Positions 17,203 to 26,643 of a stretch of 60,424 nt of DNA are shown here, piece by piece (positions within the stretch are counted from its first letter, which is position 1; each line of letters opens with the position of its first letter). Position numbers and translations under genes: made by a program. The DNA comes from Myxococcales bacterium. GTDB lineage: Bacteria; Myxococcota_A; UBA9042. The notes under the pieces were generated by a model, which saw only the letters and a list, made by a program, of their open reading frames with translations, was not told where the DNA came from and searched no databases. The DNA lies in the NCBI GenBank assembly GCA_023954815.1, contig JAGSHB010000014.1:1-60424 (forward strand), read 5' to 3'.

Positions 17203-17302
17203 GGCGTCCTCTCAAGAGTGCGGCGGCGTTTTATCACAACTTCGCGTTTCGCCGCGACGACGCGAGCCCCCCATGGCATCATCCCAGTCTCAGGAGGAAA
17301 CC

Positions 17303-18829
17303 ATGAGCGCAATCTCAGTGCCCGTGCTGCTTGGCGGCGCGGTCGTCGTGCTGTTGATCTACGTCGTCCTTCGCGACATCACCCAGAAACAACACGCCAT
17401 CAAGCATAACTATCCGATTATCGGCAGGTTACGGTACCTGCTGGAGCGATTTGGACCAGAGCTGAGACAGTATATTGTCACCAACAATGACGAGGAGCGG
17501 CCTTTTTCGCGCGACCAACGTCGATGGGTGTACGCCAGCGCCAAACAACAAAACAACCTCTTCGGTTTTGGCACCGACAATGAAGTCGAGGCGGTCGACA
17601 ACTACCTCATCTTCAAACAGGCGACCTTTCCCTACGCCGGTGAGGGCTTTCCAGGGCCGATGGATGCCGTGCCCTGCACCAAGATCATGGGTGGGCCGCG
17701 CGGCCGAAAACACGCCTTTCGGCCCGCATCGATCGTCAATTCGTCAGCGATGAGCTTTGGTTCGCTCTCTGCCACAGCGGTGGAAGCGCTCAATCGCGGC
17801 GCGGCGCTGTCCGGGTCGTTGCAGAACACCGGCGAGGGCGGGATCGCCTCTCATCACGACCATGGCGGCGGGCTCATTTGGCAGATCGGAACCGGGTACT
17901 TCGGGTGTCGCGACGGCGACGGCAACTTTAGCCTGGAGATGCTGAAGGACCGGGTCGAGCGCTTCGATGTGCGCATGCTGGAGATCAAGCTCAGTCAGGG
18001 GGCCAAACCGGGTAAGGGCGGTGTGCTGCCAGGCGCCAAAGTGACCCCAGAAATCGCCGCGATCCGTGGTGTTCCAGTGGGGGAGACGGTCTATAGCCCT
18101 TCGTCTCACAAGGCGTTTTCCGACGCCGACAGCATGCTCGATTTTGTCGAGTTGCTCGCAGCCGAAACGGGGCTGCCAGTGGGGATCAAGAGCGCCGTCG
18201 GGCAGACGGACTTTTTCGTGGAGTTGGCCGAGCTCATGAGCGGCGGTCAGCGCGGCGTCGACTTCATTCAGATCGATGGTGGCGAGGGCGGCACGGGTGC
18301 GGCGCCGTTGGTCTTTAGCGACCACGTTTCGCTGCCGTGGAAGCTCGCTTTTACCCGGGTCTATCGGATTTTCGCTGAAAGACAGCTGCAGCACGATCTC
18401 GTGTGGGTCGGGTCAGGTCGTCTGGGTCTGCCGCCTGATGGCTTGCTCGCGCTGGCGCTCGGATGCGACATGCTGGCCGTCGCGCGAGAGGCGATGTTGG
18501 CGATTGGCTGTATCCAAGCGCAGAAGTGTCACACCGGCCACTGCCCTGCCGGCGTGGCGACGCAGCAGCGATGGTTGATGAAGGGGCTCGACCCGACGTT
18601 GAAAGGACACCGGTACGCCAACTACATCGGCACATTGCGCCACGAGCTGCTCGCCTTGGGGCATGCCATGGGGTACGCCCATCCGGCGCTGGTCGATTTG
18701 GATGCGATCGAGATCATCGACGGCGGCTACTCGTCTCGACCCGCCCGAGAGGTCTTTGGATACGACAGCGGTTGGGGGGCGATAACTGATGCGCAGCGTG
18801 CAGCTGTGTTGGCGACCCGCACGAGTTAG
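17303..18829 (+). CDS. FMN-binding glutamate-synthase-family protein, membrane-anchored
   Basis: A protein of 508 aa. The ATG at 17303 follows AGGAGG at five bases; a longer open frame upstream overlaps the divergent gene and was rejected. Residues 4-23 form a transmembrane helix. The remainder is the alpha/beta-barrel FMN domain of glutamate synthase (SLSATAVEALNRGA, HHDHGGGLIWQIGTGYFG, IKLSQGAKPGKGGVLPGAKV, IDGGEGGTGAAPLVF). It ends in an iron-sulfur cysteine cluster, CIQAQKCHTGHCPAGVA. The glutaminase and central domains of GltB are absent, so this is the stand-alone family whose electron donor and substrate are not established. Confidence 0.9.
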   Translation: MSAISVPVLLGGAVVVLLIYVVLRDITQKQHAIKHNYPIIGRLRYLLERFGPELRQYIVTNNDEERPFSRDQRRWVYASAKQQNNLFGFGTDNEVEAVDNYLIFKQATFPYAGEGFPGPMDAVPCTKIMGGPRGRKHAFRPASIVNSSAMSFGSLSATAVEALNRGAALSGSLQNTGEGGIASHHDHGGGLIWQIGTGYFGCRDGDGNFSLEMLKDRVERFDVRMLEIKLSQGAKPGKGGVLPGAKVTPEIAAIRGVPVGETVYSPSSHKAFSDADSMLDFVELLAAETGLPVGIKSAVGQTDFFVELAELMSGGQRGVDFIQIDGGEGGTGAAPLVFSDHVSLPWKLAFTRVYRIFAERQLQHDLVWVGSGRLGLPPDGLLALALGCDMLAVAREAMLAIGCIQAQKCHTGHCPAGVATQQRWLMKGLDPTLKGHRYANYIGTLRHELLALGHAMGYAHPALVDLDAIEIIDGGYSSRPAREVFGYDSGWGAITDAQRAAVLATRTS

Positions 18830-18848
18830 CCGTAGGAAGAAGTAGCCA

Positions 18849-19451
18849 CTACCAAGGCGACGGGGTGCCTTGCGGCGAGACCCACTTTCCTGGACGCACC
18901 GCGATCGTGCCAGCTGTGCACTGGGTCTTGTTGCAGAGTTTGTGGGTGCCGATTTCGACCAGACGTGCGTCCTCGATTCCCCAAACCGTGTGAGCCACCA
19001 AGAAGCGCCCTGGCAGCGTGGCGTTGGCGCCGGCAAGCGCGGTGGCAAGCTGCGTTGAGAACACCTCATGGGTGTGCCCCGGATGCAGTCTTAGACCGAT
19101 GAGGATGCGCTTTTGACCCATAGCAGCCGGCGAAGAAGCGTCCGCCTGCCCGCTGATTTTCCATGTCACTTGACGAGGGGCGTCCGTGTGCCAAGCCACG
19201 TAGCTTAGTCGCAATCCTAGGCTGCCGATGAGGACAATGGCAGAGAGCCACAGCGCACCAGTCTGCATACCACGCGCCTGATGACGCCAAGCGACGATGC
19301 CGACCGTCAGCAATGCGAGGCCGAGGCCGGCGACCATCATGAACGCCCAGCCCCACAGCGCACTGGACAGCAAAACGCCAGCCGCCAACGCGACAGGTAA
19401 ACGCGGGTCGTCGCGCAACGGCGTCGGCTCTCCTCGGTTCATTCGCGCCAT
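18849..19451 (-). CDS. Membrane protein of unknown function
   Basis: A protein of 200 aa with two or three hydrophobic segments in the first 90 residues (VALAAGVLLSSALWGWAFMM, GLGLALLTVGIVAW, LWLSAIVLIGSLGLRLSYVA). A soluble C-terminal domain contains one CNKTQC pair and would be periplasmic. AGGAG lies just before the ATG. It converges with the oxidoreductase at 17303. No family recognised. Confidence 0.65.
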   Translation of the reverse strand: MARMNRGEPTPLRDDPRLPVALAAGVLLSSALWGWAFMMVAGLGLALLTVGIVAWRHQARGMQTGALWLSAIVLIGSLGLRLSYVAWHTDAPRQVTWKISGQADASSPAAMGQKRILIGLRLHPGHTHEVFSTQLATALAGANATLPGRFLVAHTVWGIEDARLVEIGTHKLCNKTQCTAGTIAVRPGKWVSPQGTPSPW

Positions 19452-19705
19452 GGGCTCCTAGATTGTTCTGTCCGGTGACTATCCGCTGACCGGGCGATGT
19501 TCGCAACAAAATCAAAGCATCACGGCCGTGTATCGATAGGCTCAATTCGGCGGCAGCGTCCGATGATTCCGGCATGACCGCCCGCGGTCAGCTTGTGAAG
19601 CGCGCCGCCACCGTGGCTCATTTTCGACCATCGCTTGACGCTTGGGGCGATCGCCGGTCGACTGATCCCCGCGCCGGCACGCTCGCCAGCTTCAGGAGTC
19701 TACCT

Positions 19706-20956
19706 TTGCCCAGCCATCGCCAACTCACCCACTCGTGGTCGCTGCAGATGTGGATGGGCTGGGGTCTCGTCGCTGGACTGTATGGCGCACTGGCCGCGTG
19801 GAGCCTCTCCGGCCTCGAACCCGGCCGCTGGGCAGATCGAACGCTCGTCCTCACCGGTCTGGGCGCGCTGCCCGTGCCGATCATCCTGCTCGGCTGGCTC
19901 ACCACGCCCAAATTCGCAGCGACCCGCCGTTTTCTCGGCCAATCGCCAGCGGGCATCTTCGAGCAATCAGTTCGTGTCAGTTGGCGGTTGATCGCAGCGC
20001 AACTGAGTGCGCCGGTCGGCGTGATCGTTGCGGGAACCGTCTTGGGCCTTCCGACAGATCAACTGCTGCTCGCCGCGGCGCTGGTCACCATGGGGACTGT
20101 GGGAGCGGCGCTGATGGGCATCGGTCTCATCGCTGGGGCGTTGGTGACCATCGGCAAAGGTACGCCAGGGCTGTGGAAGAAGATGGCCGGGGTTGCGTAC
20201 GGGCCACCTGAGACGGCACCGCTGCTCTATGCGCCGGCCATGGCGTTTCTGGTGGGTCTGATCCCAGTGGCGCTACTGGCTGCGATGTGGAACGCAGCCC
20301 CGCAACTGTTACCCGCCGACCGAGCGTGGATCGCTGTCGGATTCGTCGCGGTGATGATGTTCCTGTGGGCCCGACGTCAATGTGCGCAGGCATCTTCTTG
20401 TGCTCACAATGCGCTGATCACCGTCGCACAAGCCCATGCCACGCCATTTGCGCTGGATGAGGAGGCTCCGCAGCCACCGGACTGGTTGGTAGATGGCTCG
20501 GCGAGCGGCCGGTTCCTGGGTCGCGCGTGGGTCCGGCGCTATCCAGCAACCGTTCTCAGCAGCGCGCTCATCGCCGGGGCGATCACGTTGAGTCTGTCCC
20601 GCAAGTCCCCGGATTGGGTGGTGCTGTGTCTGTGCATCGCCGCCACGCTGTACGGGGGACTCCGCGGTCTCGGGCTGCTCGCCGCCGGCCCCGAGCTTGT
20701 GGACGCCGGACGTTGGCTGGGCGCGCCTAGGCTGGAAAAGGCCGAAGCCTCCTTATCGCGGCGCCTCGCGCTCCCGTCGGTGCTGGTGGTAGCTGCCGGG
20801 TGGGTCTCGGGCGCGTGGCTTGCGGCGCTCGCGGGGTGCTTCGGCGGGATGCTTGGGGCAGCGTTGGTGGGCAAATATGCCGGGCGCAATGTGGGACTCT
20901 GGCTCGGAAGGACCGCCTTGGTTGCAGCGCTGATGTTGTCGACCGCCGCGGGCTGA
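19706..20956 (+). CDS. Polytopic membrane protein, candidate ABC exporter permease
   Basis: I place the start at the TTG at 19706, because AGGAG lies seven bases upstream and membrane segments follow directly. An ATG at 19574 gives a longer form (460 aa) whose extra N-terminus is arginine-rich, of poor character and lacks a ribosome binding site. The protein of about 416 aa has roughly ten hydrophobic helices in two blocks separated by a soluble stretch (about 215-270), resembling ABC-2-like permeases. The ABC ATPase follows 166 bp downstream on the same strand, suggesting a two-gene transporter. No recognisable family signature and unknown cargo. Confidence 0.65.
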   Translation: MPSHRQLTHSWSLQMWMGWGLVAGLYGALAAWSLSGLEPGRWADRTLVLTGLGALPVPIILLGWLTTPKFAATRRFLGQSPAGIFEQSVRVSWRLIAAQLSAPVGVIVAGTVLGLPTDQLLLAAALVTMGTVGAALMGIGLIAGALVTIGKGTPGLWKKMAGVAYGPPETAPLLYAPAMAFLVGLIPVALLAAMWNAAPQLLPADRAWIAVGFVAVMMFLWARRQCAQASSCAHNALITVAQAHATPFALDEEAPQPPDWLVDGSASGRFLGRAWVRRYPATVLSSALIAGAITLSLSRKSPDWVVLCLCIAATLYGGLRGLGLLAAGPELVDAGRWLGAPRLEKAEASLSRRLALPSVLVVAAGWVSGAWLAALAGCFGGMLGAALVGKYAGRNVGLWLGRTALVAALMLSTAAG

Positions 20957-21039
20957 CGAGGGCCAATAGAAGGCGCTCAGCTCCCTGCTCACCAATAACG
21001 AAGAGAACAAGCGGCGCGCCCCCCCAATAATCAAGAAAG

Positions 21040-21086
21040 CTAGCGACGTGCTGCGATAGTCATGAAATGACGCAGCACGTCGCTAG
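21040..21086. repeat. Palindromic element, copy 1 (perfect 16-bp arms)
   Basis: CTAGCGACGTGCTGCG (21040-21055) is repeated exactly in inverted form at 21071-21086 around a 15-base loop. It lies between the permease and the ABC ATPase genes. Related elements are at 32901-32941 and 45090-45137. Copy 2 read on the other strand shares the same ends, the same inner GCTGCGATA and the TCATG of the loop, with a 6-base loop deletion. There is no T-run, so it is not a typical terminator. Confidence 0.75.
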
Positions 21087-21122
21087 ACGCCGTGGATCGT
21101 TGTGCGGCACCCTCCGCGTCCC

Positions 21123-21884
21123 ATGACCTCTGCCCTCGCTGCACGCCAGCTCCAAAAATCTTGGCTCTCTCAACCCGTCTTGCGCGGTATCGACATCGAT
21201 CTCGCACCGGGAACGATCACGGTATTGCTCGGTGCCAATGGCGCCGGCAAGAGCACGCTCATTCGTATCCTAGCGGGAGATTTGCTGCCGGAACGCGGGA
21301 TCGTGAAGGTCCACGGTGAGCCGATCGCCAACGGGGCGTCAGGGCTGGCTCACGTCGCGCAATCCCCGCCGCTCGCGCCGTTCCTGTCGGTCCTTGAGCA
21401 TGCCGAGGCGATGATTGGTTGGCGAAAGCTGGACCGCACCACCACCTTAGAGCGACTGCACCGGCACGCTGAGGCGCTAGAAATCCACCGCGCGCTGGAC
21501 CGCCCAACCCGCGTACTTTCCGGCGGTATGAAGCAAAAAGCGGCCCTCTGCTTGGGGCTGGCAGCAAGCACGCCTGTCTTGCTCCTCGATGAGCCCCACA
21601 CCGGTCTCGACATCCGCTCAGCGCTGGCCCTTCGCAAGCTGCTTAAGGCACACAGAGACGAGGGATGCGCCATTTTGGTGGCCAGTCACCTCGCCGAATC
21701 GGCGCTGGCGATCGCGGACCGCGCTGTTGTGTTGAGCCACGGACGACTGACGCTAGATCTCGATGACGCCACGCTTGCAGCCTTTGATGGCGACGCCCGG
21801 GCCTTCGAACAGGCGGTGCTCGAAGCGATGGATCGCGGAGATGCGGCCGGTGGTGAGTCAGAGCCTGTCCGATCGAACCTCTAG
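21123..21884 (+). CDS. ABC transporter ATP-binding protein
   Basis: A protein of 253 aa from the ATG at 21123; a GTG seven codons earlier is possible. Walker A is GANGAGKSTL, the signature LSGGMKQKAAL and Walker B VLLLDEPHTGLD, followed by a switch histidine in ILVASHLAES. The Q-loop is HVAQSPP. Single-domain ATPase of the CcmA/ABC-2 class, energising a separate membrane partner, probably the upstream polytopic protein. The perfect palindrome at 21040 lies between the two. Confidence 0.9.
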   Translation: MTSALAARQLQKSWLSQPVLRGIDIDLAPGTITVLLGANGAGKSTLIRILAGDLLPERGIVKVHGEPIANGASGLAHVAQSPPLAPFLSVLEHAEAMIGWRKLDRTTTLERLHRHAEALEIHRALDRPTRVLSGGMKQKAALCLGLAASTPVLLLDEPHTGLDIRSALALRKLLKAHRDEGCAILVASHLAESALAIADRAVVLSHGRLTLDLDDATLAAFDGDARAFEQAVLEAMDRGDAAGGESEPVRSNL

Positions 21885-21932
21885 TCCACCGGACACGATA
21901 GCGGCCCACAGTCGGTCTCTGCGGGAGTCTCC

Positions 21933-24803
21933 ATGACAGCGATAGACAAGCGCTACGTCGGCGATCGCCTCACGGTCACCGGCGCGCGGCAGCACAACCT
22001 CAAGGGTGTCGATCTCTCCGTACCCAAGAATAAGCTGGTCGTATTTTGCGGCGTCAGCGGCTCGGGCAAGTCCTCCTTGGCTTTCGACACACTCTACGCC
22101 GAGGGGCAGCGCCGCTACGTCGAGAGCCTATCGGCCTATGCCCGCCAGTTTCTCGGCCAGATGGACAAACCGGTCTACGACCACATCCGCGGCCTATCGC
22201 CGACCATCGCCATCGATCAGAAGACCACGGGCAGTAATCCCCGCTCCACCGTGGGCACGATCACCGAAATCTACGACTATCTACGGGTGCTCTACGCCCG
22301 TGCCGGCCAGCAGCATTGTCACGCTTGCGGCGCAGTCGTGGGCACGCAGGAGCCAGCGCAGATCGTCTCCGATTTGCTCGCACTGCCTGAGGGAACGCGA
22401 CTGCTCGTGTTGGCGCCCCTGGCACGCGGACGCAAGGGCACTTTCGCCGACACCTTTGCCGACGCGCTGAAAGGCGGCTACCTGCGTGTCCGTATCGACG
22501 GTGAGGTCCGGCGTCTCGAGCCCGAGCTAGCGCTCGACAAACAGAAGAAACACGACGTGGATTTGGTTATCGATCGCGTGGTCATCCGATCGTCGGACAG
22601 GCTGCGTTTGACCGACAGCGTCGAGACGGCTCTCAAGGCAGGCAAGGGGCAGTGCGCCGTCGCCGTCGTGCGCAAAAAGGGTGAAGATCCGGGCGAAAAG
22701 CCGCTGCCATTCGAGGAGAAGGCCTACTCGGAGGCGCTGTACTGCGACACCTGCGACATCAGCTACCCGCCGCTGACGCCGCAGCGCTTTTCCTTCAACA
22801 CGCCCCAAGGCGCCTGCCAAACGTGCAACGGACTGGGAATCGCATTGAAAGCCGATCCAGATCGCGTGATCCCGGATGACACGCTGACCGTGCGAGGAGG
22901 TGCCATCGCGCCGTGGGCCAAGCAGGTAGAGAACAACTCGTGGACGCGCCGGCTGTTGGAGGCCTTGGAGCGAGACTACAAGGTCGACCTCGATACGCCA
23001 TGGAAAGATCTATCGAAACGGGACCGGAAGCTGTTGATGTACGGCGCCAAGAAGAAGGTAAAGGTCAAGCTCGATGGCAACAACGGCAAGGGTGAGTGGG
23101 CGATGCGCTTCGAAGGCATCCTCAATCAGATCGAGCGGCGCTGGAAAGAGACCGCGAGCGCGCAGATGCGGGATCACTACCGCACGTTCTTCGTCGAACA
23201 GATCTGTCCAGGGTGTGACGGCGCCCGTATGCGCAAAGAGAGCGCTGCGGTCCAACTCGCCGGCCAAGTGCTGCCTCATCTATCCGCCATGCCGGTCGCA
23301 GATCTGACGACGTGGTTCGGACAACTCGCGCTCGAAGGCAGCAAAGCGGCCATCGCCAAAGAGCTGATCAAAGAGATCAGAGCACGACTCGGTTTCCTCT
23401 CCGATGTGGGTCTTGGTTACCTGAGTTTGGGCCGTGCTGGGCAAACGCTGTCGGGCGGTGAAGCGCAGCGGATTCGTCTGGCATCGCAGGTCGGCAGTGA
23501 GCTGACCGGCGTCCTGTACATCCTCGATGAACCCTCCATTGGCCTACACCCACGGGACACGCGGCGGCTGCTAACCACCCTGGAGCACCTCCGCGCGATC
23601 GGTAATTCAGTGTTGGTGGTGGAACACGACGAAGAGACCATTCGCGCGGCCGATCACATCGTCGATTTTGGTCCACGGGCCGGAATTCAGGGCGGGGAAG
23701 TCGTCGCTGAGGGCTCCGTAGCGGATGTCATGGCGAGTCCACGATCGCTCACGGGCGACTGGCTCGCGGGCCGCCGGACCATGCCGCAGCGCACCGAGCG
23801 CAGAACTGCGGCGGGCTGGATCCATCTACGAGGCGCACGAGCGAACAACCTGCAGGGCGTCGATGTAGACCTGCCGACCGGCTGTTTTTCGGTGGTCACC
23901 GGGGTCAGTGGCGCGGGAAAGAGCTCGCTCATCTCGGGCACGCTGTTGCCGGCGCTGGCCAACGCGCTCCACAAGTCGGAACGCAGGGTCGGGGCGCATG
24001 ACGCCATCAGTGGCCTCGACGCCATCGATAAGGTGATCGAAGTGGACCAGCGCCCCATTGGCCGCACGCCCAGATCGAATCCAGCGACCTACACCAAGGT
24101 ATGGGACAAGATCCGCGCCGTATTTGCGACCCTGCCCGACGCGAAAGTTGCCGGGTACAGCGCCGGGCGCTTTTCCTTCAACGTCAAAGGCGGACGCTGC
24201 GAGCACTGCAAAGGTGACGGGCTCCTGAAGATCGAGATGCACTTTCTCGCGGACGTGTACGTGCCATGCGACGTCTGCGAGGGCCGCCGCTTCAACGATG
24301 CGACGCTGCAGGTACGCTACAAAGGCTACTCCATCGCGGATGTGCTGGGCTTGAGCATCGATGAAGGCGTCGAGCTCTTTACGAATCACCGACACATTCG
24401 ACGAATCCTGGAGACGCTGCAGCGTGTTGGGCTGGGTTACCTTCACCTCGGGCAAACCGCACCGACCCTCTCAGGCGGAGAGGCCCAGCGGGTCAAGCTG
24501 GCAAGAGAGCTGGCGCGTGCTGATCGTGGACACACCTTGTATGTGCTTGATGAACCGACCACGGGCCTGCATTTTGAGGACGTCTGCAAGCTGCTTGCCG
24601 TCCTGCAGGAGCTCGTCGATCGCGGCAACTCGGTCCTCGTGGTCGAGCACAATCTCGACCTTATCCGCGTGGCCGACCACGTCATCGATCTGGGACCGGA
24701 GGGCGGCCAAGCGGGTGGCTTGGTGGTCGCCGTCGGAACGCCGGAAGAGATCATGGCGTGCGAGCAGAGCCACACGGGCCGCGCGCTGCGCGGACAAGCC
24801 TGA
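21933..24803 (+). CDS. uvrA: Excinuclease ABC subunit A
   Basis: A protein of 956 aa, normal length. It is the damage-recognition ATPase of nucleotide excision repair, which loads UvrB. There are two ABC modules: Walker [10 protein letters not shown] (40-48) and GVSGAGKSS in the second half, and signatures [12 protein letters not shown] and [12 protein letters not shown]. Zinc modules include the C-terminal CEHCKGDG...CDVC and the N-terminal-half CDTC...CQTC. GGGAG lies shortly before the ATG. It is followed by a strong hairpin at 24869. Confidence 0.98.
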   Translation: MTAIDKRYVGDRLTVTGARQHNLKGVDLSVPKNKLVVFCGVSGSGKSSLAFDTLYAEGQRRYVESLSAYARQFLGQMDKPVYDHIRGLSPTIAIDQKTTGSNPRSTVGTITEIYDYLRVLYARAGQQHCHACGAVVGTQEPAQIVSDLLALPEGTRLLVLAPLARGRKGTFADTFADALKGGYLRVRIDGEVRRLEPELALDKQKKHDVDLVIDRVVIRSSDRLRLTDSVETALKAGKGQCAVAVVRKKGEDPGEKPLPFEEKAYSEALYCDTCDISYPPLTPQRFSFNTPQGACQTCNGLGIALKADPDRVIPDDTLTVRGGAIAPWAKQVENNSWTRRLLEALERDYKVDLDTPWKDLSKRDRKLLMYGAKKKVKVKLDGNNGKGEWAMRFEGILNQIERRWKETASAQMRDHYRTFFVEQICPGCDGARMRKESAAVQLAGQVLPHLSAMPVADLTTWFGQLALEGSKAAIAKELIKEIRARLGFLSDVGLGYLSLGRAGQTLSGGEAQRIRLASQVGSELTGVLYILDEPSIGLHPRDTRRLLTTLEHLRAIGNSVLVVEHDEETIRAADHIVDFGPRAGIQGGEVVAEGSVADVMASPRSLTGDWLAGRRTMPQRTERRTAAGWIHLRGARANNLQGVDVDLPTGCFSVVTGVSGAGKSSLISGTLLPALANALHKSERRVGAHDAISGLDAIDKVIEVDQRPIGRTPRSNPATYTKVWDKIRAVFATLPDAKVAGYSAGRFSFNVKGGRCEHCKGDGLLKIEMHFLADVYVPCDVCEGRRFNDATLQVRYKGYSIADVLGLSIDEGVELFTNHRHIRRILETLQRVGLGYLHLGQTAPTLSGGEAQRVKLARELARADRGHTLYVLDEPTTGLHFEDVCKLLAVLQELVDRGNSVLVVEHNLDLIRVADHVIDLGPEGGQAGGLVVAVGTPEEIMACEQSHTGRALRGQA

Positions 24804-24861
24804 TTCGAATCGCACTCAATTCGGGTAGCGCTCATGTCGGCTCGACAGAGACCGCATCGCT

Positions 24862-24894
24862 AAAAATGGAACCGGCCGCTTTCGCGGCCGGTTC
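24862..24894 (-). terminator. Rho-independent terminator
   Basis: GAACCGGCCGC (24869-24879) pairs perfectly with GCGGCCGGTTC (24884-24894) around TTTC. On the minus strand the stem is followed by a T-run (24862-24866), so it ends transcripts from the basic-protein gene at 24967. The stem alone could also slow transcripts leaving uvrA from the other side. Confidence 0.8.
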
Positions 24895-24966
24895 GGCTTC
24901 ACGTGGGCCGATAAACGACCCTCGCCAAGTTGCATGTGCGGCGGACTAGAAGGCGTCCGCCTATCA

Positions 24967-25410
24967 CTACTTGCGCTTGGCGCGAATCTTGGCGAGACGC
25001 TTGCTCTTGATGGCTTTCGCGCGAGCAGCCTTGACCGAGGCTTTCGCCTCGCTCTTTTCCCAGTCCTTGGTCTGACGGTGCAGATCGACAAGGCGCCAGG
25101 GGCTGTAGCCCTCGAGCTTGGCGCGGTAGCCCTCTTCCGGGGTTCCCTTGGGGAAACGCAGCGCGACGATCGACTCGATGAGCCCGTCCTTGCTACCGAA
25201 GCTGGACACCATGCGCTTGGTGGCGCGGTGGTGGTTGATCAGGCGGCTGTTGCTCACCTGCAGCAGAGCGCTGCGCAGCTCGTCCGTGCTGTCACCCATG
25301 AGGCCCATGATCTCGTCGACGAGGGCGCGCTTGCCACCAAAACCGGCGCCAACGCGCTGCTTTGGGGTCGGTGGAGTGACTTGCTTCGTACCTTTTTTGC
25401 TGTTGGCCAT
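24967..25410 (-). CDS. Small basic protein of unknown function
   Basis: A protein of 147 aa. GAGGAGG lies seven bases before the ATG. The middle part is predicted helical (ALVDEIMGLMGDSTDELRSA) and the C-terminal 35 residues are Lys/Arg/Ala-rich (AKASVKAARAKAIKSK then RLAKIRAKRK), which suggests nucleic-acid or ribosome binding. There is no signal or membrane segment. It is a single-gene unit with its own terminator at 24862-24894. No family recognised. Confidence 0.75.
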   Translation of the reverse strand: MANSKKGTKQVTPPTPKQRVGAGFGGKRALVDEIMGLMGDSTDELRSALLQVSNSRLINHHRATKRMVSSFGSKDGLIESIVALRFPKGTPEEGYRAKLEGYSPWRLVDLHRQTKDWEKSEAKASVKAARAKAIKSKRLAKIRAKRK

Positions 25411-25579
25411 GGGGCCCTCCTCAAATCCACCCTTGGGGCGGCGTTAACGTAGCGCCAGCGTCGATGCGCCGGTCGTGCGATGGCCCGAAGGCCGTACCCG
25501 CAAAGAAGCGGGGTCGGGCGAATACCCCACGTAGCTCATAAACGCAAGGAACTTCCAGTCTAATGGGTGCTGCGACGAC

Positions 25580-26569
25580 CTAGCTGTCAGACTTCGAGAC
25601 CGACTTCTTGCGGCTGGACCGAGCCGCGCCGTCTGGGCCAGCCAAGAGCTCCGGCCGATCCTTGGCGGTGGGGGGCAACTCCACTGGCATTTCAGCGTCT
25701 TTTTTACCCTCAGCCTTCAGCTTTGCGATGAGAATTCCAAGCGCTGCAACCCGCGATCGCGCCGATTTTCCGGCACTTTGACTTGGCCATCGCCGCGCGA
25801 TCTCGCGCTGGAGCTCCAGCTCCCGGCGACGCCAATCAACCGCCCCATAGGCGCTGGCTAAAACCGTGTAGTCGGCGACACCATGACCCCGTACAGGGAA
25901 GCGGCGCATCAACTCGTGGCTGCGAAAGATGACGCCCATTGGCTTTTTGCGCCCCTGGTAAAATCGAATAACATAGCGATGTTGTGCCATTTGCAGCTCA
26001 ATGCAGCGGTCGCGCATCGTCAATGCTTGCGGGCCAAAATCGGAGGTCGGGTAGCGGCGAATAAACGCCTCCAAGTAATAGCGCGCGCGCTCCACGGTGC
26101 TGAGATCCATTTCAAACACGGGCGGAAGCAACCAAAAATCGGTTGGGACGAGCTGAAAGTAGCTCTGAGCGATGCGAAAACGCGCGTAGGGCACGTTGGA
26201 CGACCCGTCGTGGCGACGCACGTAGCCCTGGTACACCTGCACTGCCTCCTCATACTTCGATTGGGCGAACAGGGTGTCGGCGAGACGAATCCGAGCGACA
26301 GTCGTCGCCGCGAGGTAGGCGGGCATTTTCACGACGCCCGTAAAGGTCTGCTGCGCTTCCAGAAAATTCGACGAGGCCATGCTCTTGAGACCATCGACGT
26401 ACGCCGCCGCAGCCTTGTCCTTTGGCCGCGTCTTCACCTGAGCAGTCTTGGCGCAACCACTCACCATCAACATGACCGCAAACAAACACGGAAAAGTCGT
26501 GAGCAGGGCGGCACGCTGGAACGATGATCCAGCGCTGTCAGGCTGAAGCGATTGGGATGGATCTAGCAC
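25580..26569 (-). CDS. BamD-like TPR lipoprotein
   Basis: A protein of 329 aa from a GTG at 26569, with GGAG six bases upstream. The signal region ends in lipobox MVSGC. The mature part has five or so TPR-like repeats with the layout of BamD/YfiO (KYEEAVQVYQGYVRRH, RARYYLEAFIRRYPTSDFG). The segment FQLVPTDFWLLPPVFEMDLS matches the loop between repeats 2 and 3 in that family. The C-terminal 60 residues are Lys/Ala-rich. Expected as part of the outer-membrane barrel assembly machine or a paralogue. There is no BamA nearby. Confidence 0.8.
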   Translation of the reverse strand: MLDPSQSLQPDSAGSSFQRAALLTTFPCLFAVMLMVSGCAKTAQVKTRPKDKAAAAYVDGLKSMASSNFLEAQQTFTGVVKMPAYLAATTVARIRLADTLFAQSKYEEAVQVYQGYVRRHDGSSNVPYARFRIAQSYFQLVPTDFWLLPPVFEMDLSTVERARYYLEAFIRRYPTSDFGPQALTMRDRCIELQMAQHRYVIRFYQGRKKPMGVIFRSHELMRRFPVRGHGVADYTVLASAYGAVDWRRRELELQREIARRWPSQSAGKSARSRVAALGILIAKLKAEGKKDAEMPVELPPTAKDRPELLAGPDGAARSSRKKSVSKSDS

Positions 26570-26643
26570 AACGCGCTCCGTCGACGACCAGCTCGGTCGG
26601 GCGGCAGAGAGTGTGCCGCGACCGACGGTAGTGCAAGGGGCCC

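Noticed and set aside
17015-17302. Upstream extension of the glutamate-synthase-like gene
   Set aside because: It runs antisense through the E1-alpha gene; the ATG at 17303 has AGGAGG at ideal spacing and leads straight into a membrane helix.
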